Source: Streptomyces jeddahensis
GTDB taxonomy: Bacteria; Actinomycetota; Actinomycetes; Streptomycetales; Streptomycetaceae
Length of the DNA: 64,000 bases
Assembly (NCBI RefSeq): GCF_001642995.1
Contig: NZ_LOHS01000071.1
Coordinates: 87,121-151,120 of the forward strand
Direction of reading: 5' to 3'
In this document: positions 56,981 through 64,000 of the stretch, one piece after another
Layout: every line of letters starts with the position of its first letter
Numbering within the stretch: position 1 is the first letter of the stretch
Notes under the pieces: model-generated
Database searches by the model: none
Told to the model about the DNA's origin: nothing
The model's input: only the letters and a program-made list of their open reading frames with translations
Made by a program: the position numbers and the translations under genes

Positions 56981-57941
56981 AGAACACCCAGTACTTTGCG
57001 GCCCAGAAGTTGACGGCGGTGAAGGCCCCGATGATGACCAGGAGCAGCCAGGCCAGCGAGGAGGCGTAACCCATCAGGAAGGAACCGAAGCCTTCCTGGT
57101 ACAGGTAGAGCGTGTAGAAGAGCGTCGAGTCGGCGGGCCCGCCGGTGCCGCCGGAGACGATGAACGCCTGCGTGAACGACTGGAAGGCGTTGATGATCCC
57201 GAGCACCAGGTTGAAGAAGACGATCGGGCTCAGGAGCGGCAGCGTCACCGAGCGGAACTGCCGCCAGGCGCTCGCCCCGTCGATGGACGCGGCCTCGTAG
57301 TAGTGGCGGGGTATCTGCCGCAGGCCGGCGAGGAAGATCACCATCGGGGACCCGAACTGCCAGATGTGCAGCAGGATGATGGTGCCGAGCGCGGTGTCCG
57401 GATTGGAGATCCAGTTCTGGCCGGTGACGCCGAAGAACGCGAGCAGCCCGTTGAAGAGACCGTCGTCGCCGAAGATGACGCGCCACAGAACGGCGATGGC
57501 GACGCTGCCGCCGAGCAGGGACGGCAGATAGAGGGCCGAGCGGTAGAACGACAGGCCGCGCATCCCGCGGTCGAGGATCATCGCGAGCGCCAGGGCGACC
57601 ACGAGCTGGAGCGGTACGCCGATCAGGACGTAGGCGAAGGTGACCCCGAGGGACTGGTGCAGCCGCTCGTCGTTGATCATCTTCACGATGTTGTCGAAGC
57701 CCGTGAAGTCGGCGTCCTGCAGCAGGTTGTAGTCGGTGAAGGCCAGGTAGAGCGAGACCAGCATCGGTCCGACGGTCAGCCCGACCAGCCCGATGAGCCA
57801 GGGCAGGAGGAAGATCGCGGCGGCCTTGTTGTCGCGCTCGGAAACCCGTCGGAGCTTGCGTTGTTCCTTGCGTTCTTCGCTGCGGAGCCGTGGTTTTCCG
57901 CGCCTGTCGGCAGTCAGATGCTGCAGTTCGGCAAGGCTCAT
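56970..57941 (-). CDS. Sugar ABC transporter permease, MalF type
   Basis: A 323-residue permease with six helices. FLLPWLIGLVGLTVGPMLVS forms the first; the EAA loop is YYEAASIDGASAWRQFRSVT; YASSLAWLLLVIIGAFTAVN is the last. The first 40 residues are basic and cytoplasmic (RRGKPRLRSEERKEQRKLRR). It is the first gene of the ABC operon, and a LacI-type operator lies 70 bp upstream. Confidence 0.92.
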   Translation of the reverse strand: MSLAELQHLTADRRGKPRLRSEERKEQRKLRRVSERDNKAAAIFLLPWLIGLVGLTVGPMLVSLYLAFTDYNLLQDADFTGFDNIVKMINDERLHQSLGVTFAYVLIGVPLQLVVALALAMILDRGMRGLSFYRSALYLPSLLGGSVAIAVLWRVIFGDDGLFNGLLAFFGVTGQNWISNPDTALGTIILLHIWQFGSPMVIFLAGLRQIPRHYYEAASIDGASAWRQFRSVTLPLLSPIVFFNLVLGIINAFQSFTQAFIVSGGTGGPADSTLFYTLYLYQEGFGSFLMGYASSLAWLLLVIIGAFTAVNFWAAKYWVFYDD

Positions 57942-58010
57942 ACGGTGGGTCTCCCTGGGGCGGGTGCATGGGGGGACAACAGGGGGTACAGAACTGGGCG
58001 AGCAGGGGTT

Positions 58011-58022
58011 TGTAACGTTTCA
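58011..58022. promoter_or_regulatory. LacI-family operator upstream of the ABC operon
   Basis: TGTAACGTTTCA differs at one base from the perfect palindrome TGAAACGTTTCA, the typical site of LacI-type sugar regulators in Streptomyces. It lies 70-81 bp before the start of the first permease gene. No lacI gene is in the window, so the regulator is encoded elsewhere. Confidence 0.6.
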
Positions 58023-58037
58023 GGAAGAGAAGTCGGT

Positions 58038-58057
58038 CGGTTCATGTTCGTGAACCG
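58038..58057. promoter_or_regulatory. Inverted repeat CGGTTCA-N6-TGAACCG upstream of the ABC operon
   Basis: CGGTTCATGTTCGTGAACCG has perfect 7-bp arms and a 6-bp spacer, 16 bp upstream of the LacI-type site. It may be a second operator or an activator site for the same operon. Confidence 0.5.
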
Positions 58058-58314
58058 GGTTCAGTGGGCGGTCTGTCGAACCTATGGACCTGCTCGACGC
58101 CGCGTCAAGAGTTGTGCAGCGTGCGGGGGGTGACGGGACGGGAGGATGCGGGGTCGGACGCCTGGTCAAGGGAATCCGGAAGTTCCCGCCGGTGGCCTAC
58201 GACGCCATCGTGATGGGCGGGACCCCGGGTCCGGCCGAACTCTGCTGGTGAATCAGGCGGGTGTGCTCCCGGAAGTGTGGCGCGGTGCCTCAGGCCCCTC
58301 GAAGCGTGCGAGGC

Positions 58315-58917
58315 TCAATGCCCGGCGGTACGTGTGGTGAGGTCCTCGTCCGTGATGGGGCGGACCACCCGGCAAGGGGTACCGACCGCGACGGTCATCG
58401 GGGGAATGCTGCGGCTCACGACGCTGCCGGCGCCGATGACCGACCCGTATCCGATGCGAACGCCGGGCAGGACCACCGCGTTGCTACCGATCCAGACCTT
58501 GTCCTCGATCACGATCGGTTCCGAGAATCGCCCAAAGTCAGCGCGTCGCAAGGGATGCACCGGGTGTCCCGTCGTGGTCAGTGTCACGCTGGGAGCGATC
58601 ATGACATCGTTACCTATGCGGATGTCCACGTCGTCGACGAACGTGAGGTTCACGTTCCCGAAGAAGTCGTCGCCGATGTAGACGTTGCTGCCGAACCCGG
58701 CGTGGAACGGCGGCAGCAGGACCGTGCGTTCACCGACCGAGCCGAAGATCGCGACGAGCAGCGATCGACGCTTCTCCGTTTCGCTCGGTGGTGTGTGGTT
58801 GTACTCGAAGATCTGCTCGGTGCGGCGCCGAGGGGCCTGGAAGGCCGCTTCCGACTCGGTGTAGACCAGCCCCTTGGCGATCCTGGCCAGCACTTCTTCC
58901 TCGTGAGCATGCGTCAC
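58315..58917 (-). CDS. Hexapeptide-repeat sugar O-acetyltransferase (LacA/Maa/NodL family)
   Basis: A 200-residue left-handed beta-helix acetyltransferase. EEVLARIAKGLVYTESEAAF is the maltose-acetyltransferase N-terminal domain. Hexapeptide repeats follow (VYIGDDFFGNVNLTFVDDVD, IGNDVMIAPSVTLTTTGHPV with the catalytic histidine in TTTGHPVH), then VIEDKVWIGSNAVVLPGVRI. GTG 58917 follows AAGGGAG. It acetylates a sugar hydroxyl with acetyl-CoA. It may modify the sugar carried by the adjacent ABC system, although it stands upstream of that operon's promoter. Confidence 0.88.
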   Translation of the reverse strand: MTHAHEEEVLARIAKGLVYTESEAAFQAPRRRTEQIFEYNHTPPSETEKRRSLLVAIFGSVGERTVLLPPFHAGFGSNVYIGDDFFGNVNLTFVDDVDIRIGNDVMIAPSVTLTTTGHPVHPLRRADFGRFSEPIVIEDKVWIGSNAVVLPGVRIGYGSVIGAGSVVSRSIPPMTVAVGTPCRVVRPITDEDLTTRTAGH

Positions 58918-58969
58918 AGCGGAACGCTCCCTTCGTCCAAGCCCTCGGGCCTGAAGATGATGAGTTAAA

Positions 58970-59063
58970 TCATGCCGGGGCGCCGCACCTTTGTCCGAGG
59001 ACATGGCCCGCCGGGACGCGGTAGTCCTTGCTGCCGTGCACGATCAGCACCGGCGCGCCCGCC
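58970..59063 (-). pseudogene. Remnant of an S9-peptidase-like alpha/beta hydrolase C-terminus
   Basis: The minus-strand frame reads AGAPVLIVHGSKDYRVPAGH and ends RCGAPA at 58970. [TA]PxLxxHGxxDxRVPxxxG is the catalytic-aspartate region of prolyl-oligopeptidase-type hydrolases. No other part of such an enzyme is nearby: pectate lyase lies to the right and the acetyltransferase to the left. It is a short relic. Confidence 0.4.
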
Positions 59064-59126
59064 CGCGTCTTCGACGGGGGCGGGCGCGGCCTGCTCCTGG
59101 TTGCCCAACGTGCCGAGCCGCGTCGA

Positions 59127-60269
59127 TTACATCGCGTACGTCTCGAACTCGGCGATCCGTGGCGTGGTGCAGTCGCCGTCCGACACCCGCAGGCCCTTGC
59201 CGACGCCGGCCGTCCGGCCGACGACGTCCGGCACGCAGCTCGCGTCGTCGAGGGTGTAGGCGTACGGAATCGAGACGGTGGTGTTGGACTGCGGGTCGGG
59301 GCCGGCCGGGTTGTTGTCGTCGCCGGGCGCGGACCACGTCACGTTGTCGAAGATGTTGCCGCTGACCTGCCAGTATCCGGCGGCGTCGGTGTAGAAGGTG
59401 CCCAGGACGTCCTTGGAGTCCTTGAAGTAGTTGCTGTCCACCTTGGCCTTGGCTCCGGCGCGGGAGTTGATGCCGGATTCGTTCAGGCTCACATAGTAGT
59501 TGTTGTACATGTGGCCCGTACCGCCACGCAGCAGCGGGGCGCGTGAGTCGATGTTCTCGTACAGGTTGTGGTGGTACGTGATGAAGCCGTTCGAGAGGTC
59601 GCTCTCGCTGGAGCCGACCAGGCCGCCGCGGCCGGAGTTGCGTAACGTGCTGTAGGACAGGGTCACGTACTGGGTGTTATCCTTCATGTCGAAGAGACCG
59701 TCGTAGCCCTCGGACTCCCCGCCGGACGCCTCCAGGGAGACGTGATCCACCCAGACGTTGCGGACGTCCGCCTCCATCCCGATGGCGTCACCGCCGTTGG
59801 ACGTGGGCGAGCCGGACTTCTTGACGTTCCGGACCGTCACGTTCTGGATGATGATGTTGCTCGATTCGCGGATGTGGATGCCCAGTTGGTCGAAGACGGC
59901 GCCGTTCCCGACGCCGATGAGCGTGACGTTGCTGATCTGCTTGAGCTCGATCACGTCGTCGGCGGTGTTGCAGCTGTCGCCGGACACCTTGCTGGTGTTG
60001 CCGTGGTGGATGGTGCCCTCGACCTCGATGGTGATCGGGGTGTCGCTCGCGGCGCGGTTGCACAGGGCCTGGTGGATCTCGGTGCCTGTGGTGGCGCGCA
60101 CGGTCTGCCCGCCGGCACCACCCGTCGTCCCGCCGTTCTGGGTCGCGTAGCCGGTGGCGCTGCCGACGGCGGCGGACGCCTCGGGCGCCGACACCGCCAC
60201 ACCGATCCCACCGGCGAGGGCGATCGCGGCCAGCGCTGCGGAGAGCCGCAGCGCAATCGGTCGTCGCAT
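59127..60269 (-). CDS. Secreted pectate lyase (PL1)
   Basis: A 380-residue exported enzyme. The Sec signal (RRPIALRLSAALAAIALAGG, cleaved near ASA-AVG at about residue 34) precedes a right-handed beta-helix. It shows RNVWVDHVSLEA (the vWiDH motif), GYDGLFDMKDNTQYVTLSYS, YHHNLYENIDSRAPLLRGGT, VHMYNNYYV-like GHMYNNYYVSLN, and NSRAGAKAKVDSNYF. It cleaves polygalacturonate by beta-elimination with Ca2+. A strong terminator of the next gene lies upstream. Two cysteines (C69, C99) may form a disulfide. Confidence 0.93.
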   Translation of the reverse strand: MRRPIALRLSAALAAIALAGGIGVAVSAPEASAAVGSATGYATQNGGTTGGAGGQTVRATTGTEIHQALCNRAASDTPITIEVEGTIHHGNTSKVSGDSCNTADDVIELKQISNVTLIGVGNGAVFDQLGIHIRESSNIIIQNVTVRNVKKSGSPTSNGGDAIGMEADVRNVWVDHVSLEASGGESEGYDGLFDMKDNTQYVTLSYSTLRNSGRGGLVGSSESDLSNGFITYHHNLYENIDSRAPLLRGGTGHMYNNYYVSLNESGINSRAGAKAKVDSNYFKDSKDVLGTFYTDAAGYWQVSGNIFDNVTWSAPGDDNNPAGPDPQSNTTVSIPYAYTLDDASCVPDVVGRTAGVGKGLRVSDGDCTTPRIAEFETYAM

Positions 60270-60396
60270 CCTGGTCTCCCCAATTCGTCGTTGAATGTTG
60301 GGTGCAGGTTGTTCACCTCTCTGTCGCCACTGCGGTGGAAAAGGTTTGCGGGTGCAGCGTGGGTTATCTCGTACCGCTGCCGCCGGTGCGAAAGAA

Positions 60397-60441
60397 CTGC
60401 CGGTGCGTACCGACTCGCAAGCGAGCGGTACGCACCGGCAG
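60397..60441. terminator. Strong terminator after the MHS-type transporter gene
   Basis: A 16-bp arm, CTGCCGGTGCGTACCG (60397-60412), pairs perfectly with 60426-60441. The loop continues the stem with CTCGC/GCGAG after a single bulged A. It lies 13 bp beyond the transporter stop (minus strand), so it ends the monooxygenase-transporter transcript. Confidence 0.85.
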
Positions 60442-60453
60442 CTACTCAGGTGC

Positions 60454-61884
60454 TCAGCCGCTCACCCGCCGACGGCAGCCTGCATCCGCCACTGGATGAC
60501 GGCGCGTCAGAGACGCCCGCCCGGTCGGCACATGCAGGTCCCCGTCCCGCAGCCGACCGGTCGCCCATACGCTCACCAGGCCGGTCAGCGCCAGGTAGCT
60601 GCAAGCCCACCACGGGCTGCCCGAACCGAACGCCAGCAGGGCGGTCATGATCAGCGGAGTGATGCCGGATGCGAAGATGCCGGACATCTGGTAGACGAAG
60701 GACATGCCCGTGTACCGGACCGGTGTGGCGAACAGGGCGGCGAACAGGGTGCCCTGGGCGCCGTAGAACCAGGCGTGCACGATCCCCAGCGTCACGACGA
60801 GCGCCGCCGCGAAGGCCCATGTCCCACCGGTACCGAAGAGCCAGAACGCCGGGAAGACCGCGACGACGAACGCGGCCATGCCGGTGAGGTAGACCGGGAG
60901 GGCCCCGCGGCGGTCGACCGCGGCCCCGGACACCGGTATCAGGGCGGCCATCACGAGCGCCGCGGCCGTCACCGCGAGCAGCACCGGCGTGCGGTCCAGC
61001 TTCAGCGTCCCGGTCGCGTAGGTGATGGCGAAGACGCCCCAGGTGTTGAAGGCGGCCCCCTCGCCCCACCGCGCGAGCATGCCTAGCAGGACGTGCCGGC
61101 GCGCGGCCGGCTCACGCACCAGCTCCACCAGCGGCGCGGATCGAGGCAGCTCCTGAAGGCGGCGTACGGCACGGAAGGCCGGCGTCTCGTCGATCTTCAG
61201 CCGTACGGTCAGCCCGACCACGACGAGCACCAGGCTGATGAGGAAGGCGATCCGCCATCCGTAGTCGAGGAACGCCGCTTCGCTGAGCAGGTCGCTCAGC
61301 AACGCGAACACACCGGTCCCCAGGGCGAGTCCGAGCGCCAGTCCGATCTGCGGATAGCTGCCGAACCGGCCTTTGCGGCCCGCGGGCCCGTACTCCACGG
61401 CCAGCAGCACCGCCCCGGCCCATTCCCCGCCGAGCGCCACGCCCTGCGCGACCCGCAGGACCAGGAGGAGCGCGGGGGCGAGGATGCCGACCTGCTCGTA
61501 CGTGGGCAGCAGGCCGATGAGGGCGGTGGAGACGCCCATCAGGCCCATCGTGAAGGCCAGTGTGTGCTTACGGCCGATCCGGTCGCCGATGTGCCCGAAG
61601 AGCAGGCCGCCTATGGGGCGGGCGACGAAGCCCACGGCGAACGTGGCGAACGACAGCATCGTGCCGACCGTGCCGTTGGCCGCGGGGAAGAACAGCTTGT
61701 TGAAGACCAGCCCCGCGGCCGTGCTGTAGAGGAAGAAGTCGTACCACTCCACGGTGGTGCCCAGCAGGCTGGCGAGCACCACGGTCTTCAGCCGCCCGGG
61801 AGCCGAGGCATCCTGGTCCCGCTCCGGGTCCCCGGCCGGCGCCTGCGAGGGCACAGGCGCGGGCACACGCGACGCCGCGCTCAT
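60454..61884 (-). CDS. MFS transporter of the MHS family
   Basis: A 476-residue MFS carrier with 12 helices: LASLLGTTVEWYDFFLYSTA, ARPIGGLLFGHIGDRIGRKH, VAQGVALGGEWAGAVLLAVE and YTGMSFVYQMSGIFASGITP. The first 33 residues are a Pro/Ala-rich cytoplasmic leader. It overlaps the SsuD-like monooxygenase gene by 4 bp, so it probably imports that enzyme's substrate, perhaps an organosulfonate. It is similar in type to the MHS carrier at 47741-49093, but the two sequences differ widely. Confidence 0.9.
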   Translation of the reverse strand: MSAASRVPAPVPSQAPAGDPERDQDASAPGRLKTVVLASLLGTTVEWYDFFLYSTAAGLVFNKLFFPAANGTVGTMLSFATFAVGFVARPIGGLLFGHIGDRIGRKHTLAFTMGLMGVSTALIGLLPTYEQVGILAPALLLVLRVAQGVALGGEWAGAVLLAVEYGPAGRKGRFGSYPQIGLALGLALGTGVFALLSDLLSEAAFLDYGWRIAFLISLVLVVVGLTVRLKIDETPAFRAVRRLQELPRSAPLVELVREPAARRHVLLGMLARWGEGAAFNTWGVFAITYATGTLKLDRTPVLLAVTAAALVMAALIPVSGAAVDRRGALPVYLTGMAAFVVAVFPAFWLFGTGGTWAFAAALVVTLGIVHAWFYGAQGTLFAALFATPVRYTGMSFVYQMSGIFASGITPLIMTALLAFGSGSPWWACSYLALTGLVSVWATGRLRDGDLHVPTGRASLTRRHPVADAGCRRRVSG

Positions 61885-63032
61885 CGGGCCGCGAACGGGA
61901 CGATGCCCGCCTCGACGGTACGCGGACCTGCCGGGTGCTGCCACAGGCCACGTTTTTCCAGCACCGGCAGAACGCCCTCGCCGAACCAGTACGCCTCCTC
62001 CAGGTGTGGCACCCCGGACAGGACGAACTCCTCGATGCCGAGCCGGTGATACTCCTCGATCAGGTCGGCGACCTCCGTGTGGCTGCCCACCAGCGCCGTG
62101 CCCGCACCGCCGCGGACCAGGCCGACACCCGCCCACAGGTTGGGGTAGATCTCCAGACTGCTCGTGTCTCCGCTGTTGTGGAGCTCGCGCATCCGCCGCT
62201 GCCCCTCGGACTCGCTGGTCGCCAGGCCCTGCTGCACCGCCTTGATGCGCTCCGGGTCCATGGCCTTCAGCAACCGCTCCGCCTCGGCCCACGCCTGTGC
62301 CGAGGTGTCCCGGCTGATGGTGTGCAGCCGGATGCCGAACCGTACGTCGCGGCCCTGCGCGGCGGCCAGCGAGCGCACCCAGTCGATCTTCTGCTTCACC
62401 TGCTGCGGCGGCTCGCCCCAGGTCAGGTAGACGTCGGTGTACCGCGCCGCCACCGCACCGGCCGCGGGCGACGAGCCGCCGAAGTAGATCTGCGGCGCCG
62501 GCTCGGGCAGCCGGTTCAACCTGGCGGCCTCGACCCGCAGATGCTCGCCGTGGTGGTCGACCGTCTCCCCGGCCCACAGCCGCCGCACGATGTCCAGGAA
62601 CTCCCCGGTACGGGCGTACCGCTGGTCCTTGTCGAGGAAGTCGCCGTACGCGCGCTGCTCGGCGGACTCGCCGCCCGTGACGACGTTGAGCAGCAGCCGG
62701 CCGTGCGACTGCCGCTGGTAGGTCGCGGCCATCTGTGCGGACAGCGTCGGGACGATCTGGCCGGGGCGGAAGGCGACCAGGAACTTCAGCCGCTCGGTGA
62801 CCTGGGTCAGCATGGCCGTGGTCACCCAGGCGTCCTCGCACCACGCGCCTGTCGGGGTGAGCGCCCCGACGAAGCCGAGCTGCTCGGCGGTGCGGGCGAT
62901 CTGCCCGAGGTACTCGATGGAGGCCGGGCGGTCACCGCCGGCGGTGCCGGGCGTGGAACCGTGACCACCGCCGACGATATGCCGGCTGTCACCGGTCGTG
63001 GGCAGGAACCAATGGAAGGTAAGGGCAGACAT
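61881..63032 (-). CDS. ssuD: FMNH2-dependent alkanesulfonate monooxygenase-like luciferase-family enzyme
   Basis: A 383-residue bacterial-luciferase-like (LLM) oxygenase with the SsuD pattern: LTFHWFLPTTGDSRHIVGGG, FVGALTPTGAWCEDAWVTTA, FLVAFRPGQIVPTLSAQMAA, RLLLNVVTGGESAEQRAYGD and QIYFGGSSPAAGAVAARYTD. SsuD releases sulfite from alkanesulfonates with FMNH2 and O2. No ssuE, ssuABC or cysteine gene is adjacent; uptake seems to be by the MFS carrier. FMN reductase must come from elsewhere. Another LLM activity such as on dimethyl sulfone or nitrilotriacetate relatives cannot be excluded. Confidence 0.85.
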   Translation of the reverse strand: MSALTFHWFLPTTGDSRHIVGGGHGSTPGTAGGDRPASIEYLGQIARTAEQLGFVGALTPTGAWCEDAWVTTAMLTQVTERLKFLVAFRPGQIVPTLSAQMAATYQRQSHGRLLLNVVTGGESAEQRAYGDFLDKDQRYARTGEFLDIVRRLWAGETVDHHGEHLRVEAARLNRLPEPAPQIYFGGSSPAAGAVAARYTDVYLTWGEPPQQVKQKIDWVRSLAAAQGRDVRFGIRLHTISRDTSAQAWAEAERLLKAMDPERIKAVQQGLATSESEGQRRMRELHNSGDTSSLEIYPNLWAGVGLVRGGAGTALVGSHTEVADLIEEYHRLGIEEFVLSGVPHLEEAYWFGEGVLPVLEKRGLWQHPAGPRTVEAGIVPFAAR

Positions 63033-64000
63033 GAGTACGGGCTCCGGTTGGGGTCGGAGGACGGTGTGCGGGGCATGCCGCAGGGGGCATGCCGCTGCGG
63101 CCCGGCGGCGTACGTTCAGGTACGCGTCGAGGCACGCAGGTGCACGGGAAGGGGACAGCCGCGGCGCAGTGTGTTGAGCGTTGGCTGTGAGGATGCAGAC
63201 GGGCGAGGAGCAGACCTGTGAGGAGCGGACGCGCGAAGAGCTGAGGGGCCGTTGGCTCTACGGCAGGGAGGGCCTCAAAGGCCCGAAAGGCGTCAGCCGC
63301 GACAGGTGGCGCTGGACTGGCGACAGAGATCGACGTGCAGTCGTCCCACGAGGATGTCGGCAGCAGCGGTCATGCCGGGCATTGTGCGGCAGCCGCGCCA
63401 CCCGGCTCAAGTGGTGCCCCGCGGTATGTCAGCAGGTGAGACGGGCAGGGGCGGAGGGAGTCGGGGGGGGTGGACGTCAGGAGACCGAAGCCCGGCAGAC
63501 CATCCGCGCTGACGTCGAAGCCACAAGACACCTGCACGGCAAGTGCCCAGTGCGGCACGCTCGTCCGGGATGTGGGATCGCATCAGGGCTTTCTTGACCG
63601 GCTGGACTTCCCACTGGTTGGATCGGTGGCATGAAGCGACAGGACCTCACGCGGCGACGCCACGTCGACCTTGCGCGTGTTTCCAGTGCCTTCTGTTGCC
63701 GTCGCGTCTGAGCGAGCCTGAGCTGATCTGAGGAAAACCCTCTTGCTCGCCGCCTCTGTCGGGCACCTGCCGCGCCGTTGATCGTAGGGCCGCAGTGCCG
63801 CCCGCCTTGGTGAAATCCAGTAGCAGTGGATTTCTGCTGCCCTGATTCTGCGATTTCCAAAAGCATCAACTCGGCGCCGCCGCAAGACGAATTCGTGGTC
63901 GGTCGTATCCATCACCGGCTTTCCACTCCTCGTCATGCGGAAATTCATGCCACGCGCATGCCACGCGCATGCCACGCGCATGCCACGCGCATGCCACGCG
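63033..64000. other. 968-bp stretch without a convincing gene
   Basis: Several frames of 60-138 codons stay open on both strands but share no family pattern, start sites are weak and codon bias is irregular. Around 63072-63092 GGCATGCCGC occurs twice. From about 63820 the GC content falls, as in non-coding or foreign DNA. The last 55 bp are a perfect tandem repeat. The ssuD promoter should lie in its first 150 bp. Confidence 0.5.
63946..64000. repeat. Five exact 11-bp tandem repeats at the window edge
   Basis: CATGCCACGCG is repeated five times without a mismatch at 63946-63956, 63957-63967, 63968-63978, 63979-63989 and 63990-64000, and may go on beyond the window. Each unit contains CATG and CGCG. 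Eleven base pairs is about one helical turn, so all copies face the same side of the DNA. Confidence 0.95.

Larger units (their letters stand above)
57942..58314. other. 373-bp promoter region ahead of the sugar ABC operon
   Basis: It holds a LacI-type operator (58011-58022) and a second palindrome (58038-58057). A 55-codon frame from ATG 58084 to 58251 ends IRKFPPVAYDAIVMGGTPGP; it has no family match I can recognise and no clear ribosome site. The acetyltransferase gene to the right also reads leftwards and ends at 58315. Confidence 0.45.

Noticed and set aside
58084..58251. 55-codon frame ending IRKFPPVAYDAIVMGGTPGP
   Set aside because: The start lacks a ribosome site, the peptide matches no family I know, and it lies in the promoter region of the ABC operon. 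Kept only as a note in the intergenic entry.
63033..63200. Cysteine/sulfur-type leader peptide or riboswitch ahead of the SsuD-like gene
   Set aside because: I looked for a short leader frame and for paired stems but found only G/C-rich repeats of GGCATGCCGC without a convincing structure.
63583..63981. 132-codon minus-strand frame at the right end
   Set aside because: Its first residues come from the 11-bp tandem repeat and the rest is Arg/Ser-rich without a domain pattern.

Overview
The window is high-GC DNA with strongly GC-biased third codon positions, frequent GTG starts, 4-bp ATGA/GTGA overlaps inside operons, and proteins whose relatives are actinobacterial (mycothiol glycosyltransferase MshA, PaaX, FadR-type GntR regulators, Tat/lipoprotein sugar-binding proteins). 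Together these point to a Streptomyces or a close relative. I see no rRNA or tRNA gene, CRISPR array, transposase or integrase. Many gene remnants and scars suggest an accessory, plant-associated chromosome region that has undergone repeated small deletions.

Layout. (1) 1-12.6 kb, plus strand: a glycine-betaine/methylated-amine and one-carbon locus. Rieske oxygenase, dimethylglycine oxidase and sarcosine oxidase would strip methyl groups from betaine down to glycine. GlyA and SdaA would carry glycine to serine and pyruvate. MoaA, FdhD and MshA fit disposal of the released C1 units (formaldehyde through mycothiol, formate through a molybdenum formate dehydrogenase). The GcvH-like protein has lost its lipoyl lysine, and moaA carries an internal deletion with a frameshift. 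(2) 12.7-17.9 kb, minus strand: a partly decayed sugar locus with a GH42 beta-galactosidase, ThuA and a Gfo/Idh oxidoreductase, plus remnants of a GH74 xyloglucanase, a sugar-binding protein, a second thuA start and a GntR regulator. (3) 17.9-25.2 kb: menC (minus) facing away from menD-menB-menE-isochorismate synthase (plus). These enzymes lead from chorismate to 1,4-dihydroxy-2-naphthoyl-CoA, apart from a MenH; the late menaquinone genes are not in the window.

(4) 25.5-44.4 kb: a large four-carbon acid-sugar region. A tctCBA-pdxA2 operon, a GntR regulator, and a divergent operon of TIM-barrel enzyme, fused DhaK-DhaL kinase, RpiB and TpiA (L-erythrulose type) share a near-identical 28-bp element upstream of tctC and between gntR and the TIM-barrel gene. 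A second operon, ltnD-otnK-otnC-MFS-otnI-denD-gntR, matches the known L-threonate/D-erythronate pathways ending in dihydroxyacetone phosphate. (5) 44.4-49.1 kb: remnants of a CBM32-type domain, a GH95 fucosidase and an epoxide hydrolase, then PaaX, a secreted alpha/beta hydrolase and an MHS-family transporter. (6) 49.4-52.9 kb: a two-gene unit of unknown function. It pairs a membrane-anchored extracellular type-1 periplasmic-binding domain with a large cytoplasmic NTPase-like protein whose Walker A lysine is missing. This is the best candidate here for an undescribed system.

(7) 53.2-58 kb: a sugar ABC importer operon (two permeases, binding protein, Gfo/Idh dehydrogenase) behind a LacI-type operator. 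(8) 58.3-63 kb: a hexapeptide acetyltransferase, an S9-peptidase-like remnant, a secreted pectate lyase, an MHS-type transporter and an SsuD-like flavin monooxygenase. (9) 63-64 kb: no convincing gene; the window ends in five exact copies of an 11-bp tandem repeat. Intact and broken glycosidase, pectin and tetronate genes together suggest a lineage that feeds on plant cell-wall carbohydrate.
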